This document shows, one piece after another, positions 40,058 to 47,049 of a stretch of DNA of 64,000 nt. Numbering within the stretch: the stretch's first letter is position 1; the number at the start of each line of letters is the position of its first letter. Position numbers and translations under genes: made by a program. Below the pieces are notes generated by a model. It saw only the letters and a program-made list of their open reading frames with translations. It did no database searches and had not been told where the DNA came from. The stretch comes from CADCTB01 sp963768975 (GTDB taxonomy: Bacteria > Actinomycetota > Acidimicrobiia > Acidimicrobiales > AC-14), in assembly GCA_963768975.1 (NCBI GenBank), contig CAVYKB010000002.1, forward strand, positions 124,001 to 188,000, in the 5' to 3' direction.

Positions 40058-40222
40058 TCACGGGTTCGGGTTGAGGAGGTCGAAGGGCACCCTGTCGTCG
40101 GGGATGGGCCGGGGCTCGGCGTCGGTCGGCACCCCGCAGGCCACGGCGAGCAACAGCGCGACAGCGGCCCGCCAGAGCCGCTGCCGCCCTCCCTTGCGGG
40201 ACCGACCTCCCGGGTCGGTCAC
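40058..40222 (-). CDS. Short lipoprotein, truncated GerMN-type relative
   Basis: 54 residues: a basic N-terminus, a hydrophobic stretch (RLWRAAVALLLAVACG) with a lipobox ending in Cys, then PTDAEPRPIPDDRVPFDLLNP and a stop. That is exactly the beginning of the GerMN-domain lipoproteins (LpqB-like) that accompany actinobacterial sensor kinases, but the GerMN domain itself is missing. The GTG start overlaps the kinase stop (GTGA), which confirms that translation begins here. It is a truncated accessory of the two-component system before it. Confidence 0.62.
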   Translation of the reverse strand: MTDPGGRSRKGGRQRLWRAAVALLLAVACGVPTDAEPRPIPDDRVPFDLLNPNP

Positions 40223-41595
40223 GAGACCACCGGGAGGCGCACGACGAACCGCGCTCCTCCCCCCTCGCGGTCCTCGACCCACACCCGGCCCCCGTGCAGG
40301 CCGACGTGCTCCTGCACCAAGGACAGTCCGAGGCCGCTGCCCTCACCGGCGCCCCGCATGCCGGCGGCCCGCCCCCGGAAGAACCGCTCGAACACCCGGT
40401 CGCGCTCCTCGGGTGAGACCCCCGGGCCGGCGTCCTCCACCGCGAACCCGGCCCAGCCGTCCTCTCCCTCGACGACGACCCGGGCAACGCCCCCGCCGTA
40501 GCGGTCGGCGTTGTCGACAAGGTTGGCCAGGACCCGCTCGAGGCGGCGCTTGTCGGCCCGGACCACCGTCGCGGCCGCCCGGTCGCCGAGCTCCACGGCC
40601 GGAGGGGAGACCCCGGGCCGGTGTGCCCGTAGCGCCTCCCGGACGAACTGGCCGAGGACCACGTCCTCGACGACCAGCTCCTCCACGCCAGCGTCGATCC
40701 GGCTGATCTCGAGGAGATTCTCCACCAGGCGCTCGAAGCGGCCGATCTCGTCGCCCAACAGGTCGAGGCCGAGGCGGGCCCGTTCCGGCATCTCGTCGCG
40801 GCGGGAGCTCACGACCTCGAGGGCAGCGGCGAGCGTGGTGAGGGGCGAACGCAGCTCGTGGCTCACGTCGGACGCGAAGCGGGCGTCGCGCTGGATGCGG
40901 GCCAGCAGCGCCTCGGTCATCGAGTTGAACGACGCCGCCATCCGGGAGAGTTCCGGGTCTCCCGACTCCTCGAGGCGGACGTCGAACCGCCCGCTCGCCA
41001 CGGCGGCGGCGGCGGCCGACACTGCGGCCACAGGCGAGAGCACGCGGCGGCTGGCCCACCAGCCCATCCCGGCCCCAGCCACCGTCGTCACCAGGGCCGC
41101 GGCGATCAGCGAGTTGAGCAGGATGCGGAGTGTGCGGTCGAGCTCCACCAGTTGGAAGATCTCGAAGTAAGCGCCGTCGACCGCAGGCAGCGGAATCCCC
41201 ACCACGATCTGGGGGGTCCCGCCCACCCTCAGTCGCTGGCGGGCGGCGCCGCCGGCGCCCACGATGGCGATCATCGCTCGCGGGAGCGACTTGGGGCCGA
41301 GGCCGCTGGCCGCCTGGTACCAGCCTCCCCGGTACCGCAGCACCGGAGACGATCGGTCCGGCGACTGGACCGACGCCAGCAGCTCCGGGATGGAGGCATC
41401 CGTGGCCATCGCAGCCCGCACCAGGCGAGCGTTGGCGTAGGTCTGGCGCAAGGCCGAGGTCTCCCGCTGGCGGGCCAGGTACGAGCGGGACAGTTCGTAG
41501 GTCAGGGTGGCCAGGCCGGCCGAGAGCAGCAGGGCCCCGACAGCGAAGGCCAGCGTGACCCGCGTCCGCAGGCTGACCCGTCGGCTGGTGGTCAC
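40219..41595 (-). CDS. OmpR-type sensor histidine kinase
   Basis: A 458-residue membrane kinase. TM1 (RVTLAFAVGALLLSAGLATLTY) and TM2 (SLIAAALVTTVAGAGMGWW) border an extracytoplasmic sensor of about 130 residues, followed by a HAMP linker (RRVLSPVAAVSAAAAAVASG). The HisKA motif is FASDVSHELRSPLTTLAA with the phosphoacceptor His; the ATPase has LANLVDNADRYGGG (N), EDAGPGVSPEERDRVFERFFRG (G1/F) and GSGLGLSLVQEHVGLHGG (G2). The GTG at 41595 has GGGAGG close upstream; a longer start at 41616 is possible. It pairs with the response regulator 92 bases upstream. Confidence 0.9.
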   Translation of the reverse strand: MTTSRRVSLRTRVTLAFAVGALLLSAGLATLTYELSRSYLARQRETSALRQTYANARLVRAAMATDASIPELLASVQSPDRSSPVLRYRGGWYQAASGLGPKSLPRAMIAIVGAGGAARQRLRVGGTPQIVVGIPLPAVDGAYFEIFQLVELDRTLRILLNSLIAAALVTTVAGAGMGWWASRRVLSPVAAVSAAAAAVASGRFDVRLEESGDPELSRMAASFNSMTEALLARIQRDARFASDVSHELRSPLTTLAAALEVVSSRRDEMPERARLGLDLLGDEIGRFERLVENLLEISRIDAGVEELVVEDVVLGQFVREALRAHRPGVSPPAVELGDRAAATVVRADKRRLERVLANLVDNADRYGGGVARVVVEGEDGWAGFAVEDAGPGVSPEERDRVFERFFRGRAAGMRGAGEGSGLGLSLVQEHVGLHGGRVWVEDREGGGARFVVRLPVVS

Positions 41596-41616
41596 GGCCT
41601 CCCGCCCAAGGAGCAC

Positions 41617-41680
41617 GCCCGGCTCTGCCGGGCGGCCGGCGCACGATCGCCTCGCCGAGCAAGCTCTGCGTGCGAGGCGA
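41617..41680 (-). promoter_or_regulatory. Two hairpins between response regulator and kinase
   Basis: In the 91-base gap there are two stems on the minus transcript: TCGCCTCGC/complement (arms 41647-41655 and 41672-41680) right after the regulator stop, and GCCCGGC/complement (41617-41623 and 41627-41633) just before the kinase start. They may act as partial terminators, giving more regulator than kinase, or block the long kinase start. Confidence 0.45.
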
Positions 41681-41686
41681 CTCCCT

Positions 41687-42376
41687 TCACGGCTCCAGCT
41701 TGTAGCCCAGCCCGCGCACGGTGACGATGTGGCGGGGGTGGGTCGGGTCCTTCTCGACCTTGGTCCGGAGCCGGCGGACGTGCACGTCGACCAGGCGACC
41801 GTCGCCGAAGTAGCCGTAGCCCCAGACCCGCTCGAGCAGCACCTCCCTGGTAAGCAGCCGGCCGGGGTTCTGGGCCAGCTCGCACAGCAGCTTGAACTCG
41901 GTCTTCGTCAACGAGACGCTGGTGCCGTCGACACGCACCGTGCCCGCCTCCGGCATCACCTCGAGGTCACCGAAGGTGGGGTTGGCCGGGCCGGAGTCCG
42001 ACCGGGTGGCCCGCCGGAGCAGGGCCCGAACCCTCGCCGAGAGCTCCTTGGGTACCGCCGGCTTGACGACGTAGTCGTCGGCGCCGGCTTCGAGGCCGGC
42101 GACCACGTCGTGGCTGTCGGAGCGGGCGGTGAGGATCAGAATGGGGACGTCGCTCCGGGCCCGGAGCCGCCGGCACAGCTCGAAGCCATCCATGCCCGGG
42201 AGCATGAGGTCAACGAGGACCACATCGGCGGGCCGGCGGACGATCGCCTCCAAGCCGGCCTCTGCGCTCTCAGCCAGCTCGACGGTATGGCCCTCGTCCT
42301 CCAGCACCAGCTGCAGCGACAGGCGGATGCGCGCGTCGTCCTCGACGATGAGCACCCTCGCCCCCATAGGACGCAT
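41687..42376 (-). CDS. OmpR/PhoB-type response regulator
   Basis: A 229-residue regulator. Receiver: VLIVEDDARIRLSLQLVLED with the acidic pocket, phosphoacceptor Asp in DVVLVDLMLPGMDGFELCRR, and Lys in DDYVVKPAVPKELSARV. The winged helix is typical: SLTKTEFKLLCELAQNPGRLLTREVLLERVWGYGYFG in two parts (LTKTEFKLLCELAQNPG and TREVLLERVWGYGYF) then DVHVRRLRTKVEKDP and TVRGLGYKLEP. It works with the kinase downstream. It is divergent from the coiled-coil protein gene at 42.5 kb, which may share its promoter. Confidence 0.93.
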   Translation of the reverse strand: MRPMGARVLIVEDDARIRLSLQLVLEDEGHTVELAESAEAGLEAIVRRPADVVLVDLMLPGMDGFELCRRLRARSDVPILILTARSDSHDVVAGLEAGADDYVVKPAVPKELSARVRALLRRATRSDSGPANPTFGDLEVMPEAGTVRVDGTSVSLTKTEFKLLCELAQNPGRLLTREVLLERVWGYGYFGDGRLVDVHVRRLRTKVEKDPTHPRHIVTVRGLGYKLEP

Positions 42377-42528
42377 GATTGCTCATACGGAGCCGGCGCC
42401 GCGGATGACGTTCTTCAGCGCCTCCGCTTCGAGAGACCGGCAGCACGCCGGCCCCGGGCCCCTCGACAAAGGCGACGACCGCCCATGTGGGGTCAACCGC
42501 CGCCCGCCTGCGCGACCATGGGAGCTGC

Positions 42529-42789
42529 ATGGATGCCCCGGAGGACCTCGAGCAGCTCCGGGCCGAGCGCGAGGAGTGGCGCCGGCGGGCCGAGGTGGCC
42601 GAGGCCGTCGCCGACGAGCGCCTGGCTCGGGCGGAGACGGCCGAGCGGGCTTTGCGGGCCGCCGAGGCGGCCCTAGCCGGCGGCGCGGGCCGGCCTTCCT
42701 CGCCGGCCCCCGAGGCAGCGCCGGCCGAGCCCAAGCGGCCGGCTTCGCTGCTGGAACGCTGGCGCCGCTACACCGACACGCTGAACTAG
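42529..42789 (+). CDS. Small coiled-coil protein
   Basis: 86 residues, most of it a heptad coiled coil rich in Glu/Arg/Ala (DAPEDLEQLRAEREEWRRRA, ERLARAETAERALRAAEAAL), then a Pro/Ala linker and RWRRYTDTLN at the end. The ATG has GGAG a few bases before it. The DUF445 gene follows after seven bases, so they likely form an operon. No family recognised. Confidence 0.66.
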   Translation: MDAPEDLEQLRAEREEWRRRAEVAEAVADERLARAETAERALRAAEAALAGGAGRPSSPAPEAAPAEPKRPASLLERWRRYTDTLN

Positions 42790-42796
42790 GGCCACC

Positions 42797-44041
42797 ATGG
42801 CCCTCGCAGAGCAGTCCAGACGCCGCGACCTCGCGGTCCGCAAGCGCTGGGCGACCGGGCTGCTCGCTGCGGTCACCGTCGTGTTCCTCGTCACCGCCAT
42901 CTGGGGCGGCGACGCCAACTGGGTCGGCTACGTGGAAGCCACCGCGGCGGCATCGATGGTGGGCGGCCTGGCCGACTGGTTCGCAGTCACCGCCCTGTTC
43001 CGCCACCCCCTCGGCCTGCCCATCCCCCACACGGCCATCGTCGTGGAGCGCAAGGACCAGTTCGGGGCCACCCTGGCCGCCTTCATCCGGGAGAGCTTCC
43101 TCACCAGCGACGTGCTCGTGGAGCGGGTCCGGGCCGCTGGCGTGGTCGGGCGCCTCGGCGCCTGGCTGGCCGACGAGGAGCATGCGGCCCGGGTCGCGGG
43201 CGAGCTGGCCGACGCCGCCGTGGCCGGCGCCGATCTCCTCAAGGACGACGACGTGCACCGGGTGCTGGAGGACGTCGTCCGCCAGCGGGTCGAGGCCACG
43301 CCGCTCGCCCCCCTGGCCGGGCGGGCGCTGCGATTCTTCACCCACGACGGCCGCCACGCCGAGCTGCTCGATTCGATGCTCGCCGGCCTCGACGGCTACC
43401 TGGGCGCCCACGGCCAGGAGCTGAAGGCGCAGTTCGGGACCAAGTCGCCGTGGTGGCTGCCCGGTGCGGTGGAGGACCGCATCTTCGACCGCCTGCTCGC
43501 CGGCGCCCGGACCGTCCTCCAGGAGATGGCCGCCGACCGCGACCACGCCCTGCGGAAGCAGTTCGACGCCCGCCTGCGCCTACTGGCGGCCGAGCTCGAG
43601 ACCTCCGTCGACCTCATCGAGCGGGGCGAGCGGCTCAAGCACGATGTGCTCTCCCAGCCCCAGGTGCGTGAGTGGGTGGCGTCGCTGTGGGGCGACGCCA
43701 GGGGTGAGCTGCGGGCCCAGGCGTGCGACCCGGAGTCGCAGCTGCGCCGGCAGCTCGTCCAGGCCATCGCCGCCGGCGGCCGGCGCCTCCAAACCGACGC
43801 CGACCTGGCGGCCACCGTGCAGACCGCCATCGAGCGGGCGGTCAGCTACCTGGCCGACCACTTCGACGGCGACATCGCCGTCTTCATCAGCGGCACGATC
43901 GCCCGCTGGGACGCCGAGGAAACCGCGTCGCGCCTCGAGCTCCTGCTGGGCCCGGACCTCCAGTACGTGCGCATCAACGGCACGGTGGTGGGCGCGGTGG
44001 CCGGCCTGTTGCTCCACGCGGTCTCCGCCGGGTTGTCCTAG
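42797..44041 (+). CDS. DUF445 family membrane protein
   Basis: A 414-residue protein. An N-terminal hydrophobic helix (WATGLLAAVTVVFLVTAIWG) is followed by the DUF445 core: VGYVEATAAASMVGGLADWFAVTALFRHPLGLPIPHTAIV in parts (GGLADWFAVTALFRHPLGLP, IPHTAIVVERKDQFGATLAA), a long helical region (about residues 90-370) and a C-terminal LQYVRINGTVVGAVAGLLLH. The N- and C-terminal elements flank a helical extracytoplasmic or cytosolic rod. Family function is unknown, associated with the cell envelope. Confidence 0.88.
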   Translation: MALAEQSRRRDLAVRKRWATGLLAAVTVVFLVTAIWGGDANWVGYVEATAAASMVGGLADWFAVTALFRHPLGLPIPHTAIVVERKDQFGATLAAFIRESFLTSDVLVERVRAAGVVGRLGAWLADEEHAARVAGELADAAVAGADLLKDDDVHRVLEDVVRQRVEATPLAPLAGRALRFFTHDGRHAELLDSMLAGLDGYLGAHGQELKAQFGTKSPWWLPGAVEDRIFDRLLAGARTVLQEMAADRDHALRKQFDARLRLLAAELETSVDLIERGERLKHDVLSQPQVREWVASLWGDARGELRAQACDPESQLRRQLVQAIAAGGRRLQTDADLAATVQTAIERAVSYLADHFDGDIAVFISGTIARWDAEETASRLELLLGPDLQYVRINGTVVGAVAGLLLHAVSAGLS

Positions 44042-44071
44042 CCCGAGGTGGCGCGGCCATACTCGGCGCCG

Positions 44072-44365
44072 ATGACATCCAAGTTCCGCATCGTCGCCCT
44101 GATCGAGGCGATCTCCTTCCTCGCCCTGCTCGCCGCCACCATCTTCCACCGAGTGCTCGACGGCTCCGACGCCGGCGTCAACGTGCTCGGCCCCATCCAC
44201 GGGATGCTCTTTCTGGTTTACGTGCTCCTCGCGCTGCTGGTGCGGGAGGAGCAGGGCTGGTCGGTCGGCCAGACGCTGATCGTGATCGTGGCCTCGGCCA
44301 TCCCGTTCGGCGCCTTCGTGGTCAATGCCAAGATGGTCCACGACCCCGCCACCAGCACCGCCTGA
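44072..44365 (+). CDS. DUF3817 family small membrane protein
   Basis: 97 residues with three transmembrane helices (FRIVALIEAISFLALLAATI, LGPIHGMLFLVYVLLALLVR, TLIVIVASAIPFGAFVVNAK), including the family's IHGMLFLVYV and PFGxF signatures. The ATG is 31 bases past the DUF445 stop. Function unknown. The DNA right after its stop is the stump of a dehydrogenase. Confidence 0.85.
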   Translation: MTSKFRIVALIEAISFLALLAATIFHRVLDGSDAGVNVLGPIHGMLFLVYVLLALLVREEQGWSVGQTLIVIVASAIPFGAFVVNAKMVHDPATSTA

Positions 44366-44367
44366 GC

Positions 44368-44414
44368 GTGGATCACTTCCGGCTCGACGGCCGGACTGCG
44401 CTGGTGACGGCGCC
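44368..44414 (+). pseudogene. Stump of a short-chain dehydrogenase gene
   Basis: Starting with GTG three bases after the DUF3817 stop, the DNA encodes VDHFRLDGRTALVT, the exact kind of opening used by short-chain dehydrogenase/reductase genes (DGRTALVTGAS). It then breaks off into unrelated text (APPVASVPLRRRPQP). The remaining 230 residues are missing. It looks like what is left after a deletion joined the first codons to new DNA before the next gene. Confidence 0.45.
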
Positions 44415-44527
44415 TCCCGTGGCATCGGTGCCGCTCCGCCGACGCCCCCAGCCGGCTGGCGGCGGCCGCCCTCGCCGCGCAACAGTTAGCTTCACGGCAA
44501 TGGCACTCGCACACACGGGAGGCGGAC

Positions 44528-44776
44528 GTGGCTGACGGTCTCGATGAAGCTCGTCGGAAGCTCGACGACGAGTACGGCCAGGTGCGGCGCCGCCTCGACC
44601 GGATCCACGCGGCAATGGACCGGATCGACGCCTCCGGCCCGGAGGACGACGTCTACGAGCTGCTGAAGGACCTGGAGGACGTGGTCAAGGAGGTCCGGAC
44701 CGGCGGAGTGGTGGGGTCGGGCGCCAAAGGCCACAAGAAGGCGCTCGAGGCCTACCGCAGCCGCAAGGTCGGCTGA
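44528..44776 (+). CDS. Small charged helical protein
   Basis: 82 residues, mostly an amphipathic helix (LDEARRKLDDEYGQVRRRLD, RIHAAMDRIDASGPEDDVYE) followed by VVKEVRTGGVVGSGAKGHKK and a basic end. The GTG start has GGAGG just upstream. It precedes a 169-residue protein by 13 bases. No family recognised; interacting with nucleic acid or acting as a small scaffold is possible but unsupported. Confidence 0.62.
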   Translation: MADGLDEARRKLDDEYGQVRRRLDRIHAAMDRIDASGPEDDVYELLKDLEDVVKEVRTGGVVGSGAKGHKKALEAYRSRKVG

Positions 44777-44789
44777 GCCACCGGTTTCC

Positions 44790-45299
44790 ATGGCGACGCT
44801 CGAGGTCCTCGATCACGGCGACCTGATCTCCATCTCATTCGACGACCTCCTGAAGTACCACGGCCGGAGCTCCATCGCCGGCGTCGCCCACGCCTTCAAG
44901 GCGATGGAGCGTGCGTTCGCGCTCCTGTCGCCGGAGGGACCGCCGGCGCGCTGGGAGATCACGGTCGAGAGCGGCTTCCCCGGCGGAGGCGCACGCGACG
45001 CCTTCGAGATGGTGACCCGCGCCGTGACGGACGACCGCTACCAGCTGGCTGACGACAAGGACGCCTTCGACGCCCCCCAGGCTCCGGGCGGCCGCTTCTT
45101 TTTCCGCCTCGGTTACCGAGACGCGGTCGCCGAACTGGTCCTGCGCCTCGGGCACGTCTCGGAAGAGTTCCTCGTGCTCGCCTGCCGGGACGCGCCGACG
45201 CCGGCCGAGGCCGACCGGGCCCAGCAGCTCAAGGAGGAGATGGCCGAGCGACTCATGCGCCTGCCGGCAGACGAGGTCTACGACGCCACGCTCCGCTGA
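44790..45299 (+). CDS. Hypothetical protein with distant FmdE-like appearance
   Basis: A 169-residue soluble protein. The segment LLKYHGRSSIAGVAHAFKAMERAF has the HG...G...A spacing found in FmdE-type proteins, and RDAFEMVTRAVTDDRYQLAD and RFFFRLGYRDAVAELVLR fit a mixed alpha/beta fold. The resemblance is weak and I give it no function. The ATG lacks a strong ribosome site. It may be co-expressed with the small helical protein before it. The 158 bases after it contain no gene, only small stems. Confidence 0.6.
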   Translation: MATLEVLDHGDLISISFDDLLKYHGRSSIAGVAHAFKAMERAFALLSPEGPPARWEITVESGFPGGGARDAFEMVTRAVTDDRYQLADDKDAFDAPQAPGGRFFFRLGYRDAVAELVLRLGHVSEEFLVLACRDAPTPAEADRAQQLKEEMAERLMRLPADEVYDATLR

Positions 45300-45457
45300 C
45301 GGAGGCCGGCACCACGGCGGAGGGCTGGGGGTTCTGCGCCTGGCGAGAAGCGCGGGACCTGCCTTTGGGAGGTCCAGCCTCTCCGCCGCCGGTGTCGTGC
45401 CCGCTTTCTGTCGGTGGTGCGGGCGAGGAACTTGAGTAGTACGGCTAGTTTCTTTCC

Positions 45458-45664
45458 GTGTTCCTGGGCGAGAACTTGCTGCCGTACCTGGTGCTCGCGC
45501 TCGGGGCCGCCCTCGTCTTCGGCAACGGGATGGCGCTGGTCCGGCCGCCCAAGGAAGCCGGGAAGGACGAACTGGCCCGGGCCCCCGTGGGCCGGAGCGC
45601 AGTGATGATCGCCATCGGGTTCGTGGCCGCCATTTGGGCCCTGGCCAGCCTCGTCTCTGGATAA
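45458..45664 (+). CDS. Small two-helix membrane protein
   Basis: 68 residues: FLGENLLPYLVLALGAALVF and RSAVMIAIGFVAAIWALASLVSG are two transmembrane helices joined by a positively charged loop with RPPKEAGKDELARAPVG. The GTG start follows a T-rich stretch. The next gene begins inside its last codons. No family can be named. Confidence 0.68.
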   Translation: MFLGENLLPYLVLALGAALVFGNGMALVRPPKEAGKDELARAPVGRSAVMIAIGFVAAIWALASLVSG

Positions 45665-46214
45665 GCGGGCCGCCGCCATCGGGGGCGTCGCCGGCCCCGT
45701 GGCCTTCGTGGCCGCCTGGGCCGCTCTCGGCGCCGGCGCCGCCGGCTACGACCCGACCCGCGACGCCATCAGCCGCCTCGCCGCCCTCGGCGCCCCGACC
45801 CGCGTGGCGATGACCGCCGGCCTGGTCGCCCTCGGCGCCGGCATGGGCGCCTACGGGCTGGCCCTGCGACCACGGCCGGTCTGGGTCCTGCCCGTCGCCA
45901 ACGGCGCCATCACCCTCGCGGTGGCCGGCTTCCCCCTCGACGGCGAGGTGGACGCCGCCCACGGCGTCTTCGCCGGCCTGGGGTACGTCACTCTGGCCGC
46001 CATCCCGGCGATGGTCGGCCGGCGCCGGCCGCTCGCCGTCGCCGTCAGCGCCGTGTCCGGCCTGTGCCTGCTGCTCACCGTCGTCGCCACCCGGGACGGG
46101 CTGTTCCAGCGCATCGGCCTGACCGTCGCCCAGGCGTGGATCGTCGTCAACGCGCTGGGTTTGCTTCGATCCCCCAGGCCGTCGTCCAGGACTCCCCGGG
46201 CTCCAGCACCTTGA
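45657..46214 (+). CDS. DUF998-like multi-pass membrane protein, possibly CTG-initiated
   Basis: About 185 residues with six or so hydrophobic helices (FVAAWAALGAGAAGYDPTRD, VAMTAGLVALGAGMGAYGLA, VLPVANGAITLAVAGFPLDG) and the DUF998 hallmarks YDPTRDAISRLAALG and FPLDGEVDAAHGVFAGLGYV. GTG at 45699 is the first conventional start but cuts into the first helix; upstream in frame the only candidate is CTG at 45657, within the end of the previous gene, yielding LDKRAAAIGGVAGPVAF. Its 3' end overlaps the convergent epimerase gene by 68 bases. Confidence 0.7.
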   Translation: MDKRAAAIGGVAGPVAFVAAWAALGAGAAGYDPTRDAISRLAALGAPTRVAMTAGLVALGAGMGAYGLALRPRPVWVLPVANGAITLAVAGFPLDGEVDAAHGVFAGLGYVTLAAIPAMVGRRRPLAVAVSAVSGLCLLLTVVATRDGLFQRIGLTVAQAWIVVNALGLLRSPRPSSRTPRAPAP

Positions 46215-47049
46215 GGTCCAGGCCCGTGGCGAAGGCGTTGGGCGGGCACGTCATGGGCTCGATGGCGACGCTGCGCCGGCGCCGGTCGGGGTCGAGCGTG
46301 TCGCCGGTGAACACCATCACCCACTTGTGGGAGTCGTCCCACCAGAGCCGCACCCGCCGCTGACCGTCGGGCGAGGCGATGACCGCCTCGTTCCCGGTGA
46401 GGCCACCGAAGGGCGTATCCAGCTTGAGCTCGCCGATGTGCATGGTCTGGAAGAACCGGAACGGTGATCGCACGGTGAGCCGCCGCTCCCGGGGGATGCC
46501 TCGCTCGTCGGCCAGCATGTACTCCGACGCCGGCAGGAAGAGGACCACGTCGTCGACCAGCTCCGTGCCCACCGTGAGGTAGGGGTGGGCGCCGGCGCCG
46601 TAGGGACAGGGCCGGTCGCCCAGGTTGGTCGCCGTGGTCTCCACCGAGAGGCCGCCGGCGCCAAGGCGGTACTCGACCGACAGGCCGAGGGCGAACGGGT
46701 AGCCGGGTTGGGGGTGCACGACGTGCTCCATCACCACCCGGTCGCCGTCGTTCTCTGCGGCCGTCCAGGTGGCCCACCGGGTGAGCCCGTGGATGGCGTT
46801 GTCGTGAGCCGGCTCGGTCAGGGGGAGCTGGAACTCCTGGCCGGCGAAGGTGTACTTCCCGTCCTCGATCCGGTTGGGCCAGGGCAGGAGCAGCTGGCCC
46901 CGGCCGCCGCTGGCCATCTCGTCGACGCTGTAGCCGTCGAGCACGTCCACGCCGTCGACGGTGTAGGTGCGCAGGCCACCGCCTACCTCGACCACGCTCG
47001 CCTCCTGGCCGTCGACCTCCAGCCAGAACTGGTCGCCCGAGGGGTTCAC
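46147..47049 (-). CDS. Aldose 1-epimerase family protein
   Basis: A 300-residue galactose-mutarotase-like enzyme that interconverts sugar anomers. Motifs: LLLPWPNRIEDGKYTF, DNAIHGLTRWATW with the His, CPYGAGAHPYLTVG with His, and PNAFATGLDLKVLEPGESW near the end with Glu. The length and pattern match bacterial GalM-like proteins. The GTG start overlaps the stop of the upstream peptidase gene (GTGA), a likely operon, and its 3' end lies inside the coding region of the convergent DUF998-like gene. Confidence 0.88.
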   Translation of the reverse strand: MNPSGDQFWLEVDGQEASVVEVGGGLRTYTVDGVDVLDGYSVDEMASGGRGQLLLPWPNRIEDGKYTFAGQEFQLPLTEPAHDNAIHGLTRWATWTAAENDGDRVVMEHVVHPQPGYPFALGLSVEYRLGAGGLSVETTATNLGDRPCPYGAGAHPYLTVGTELVDDVVLFLPASEYMLADERGIPRERRLTVRSPFRFFQTMHIGELKLDTPFGGLTGNEAVIASPDGQRRVRLWWDDSHKWVMVFTGDTLDPDRRRRSVAIEPMTCPPNAFATGLDLKVLEPGESWTTAWGIEANPAR

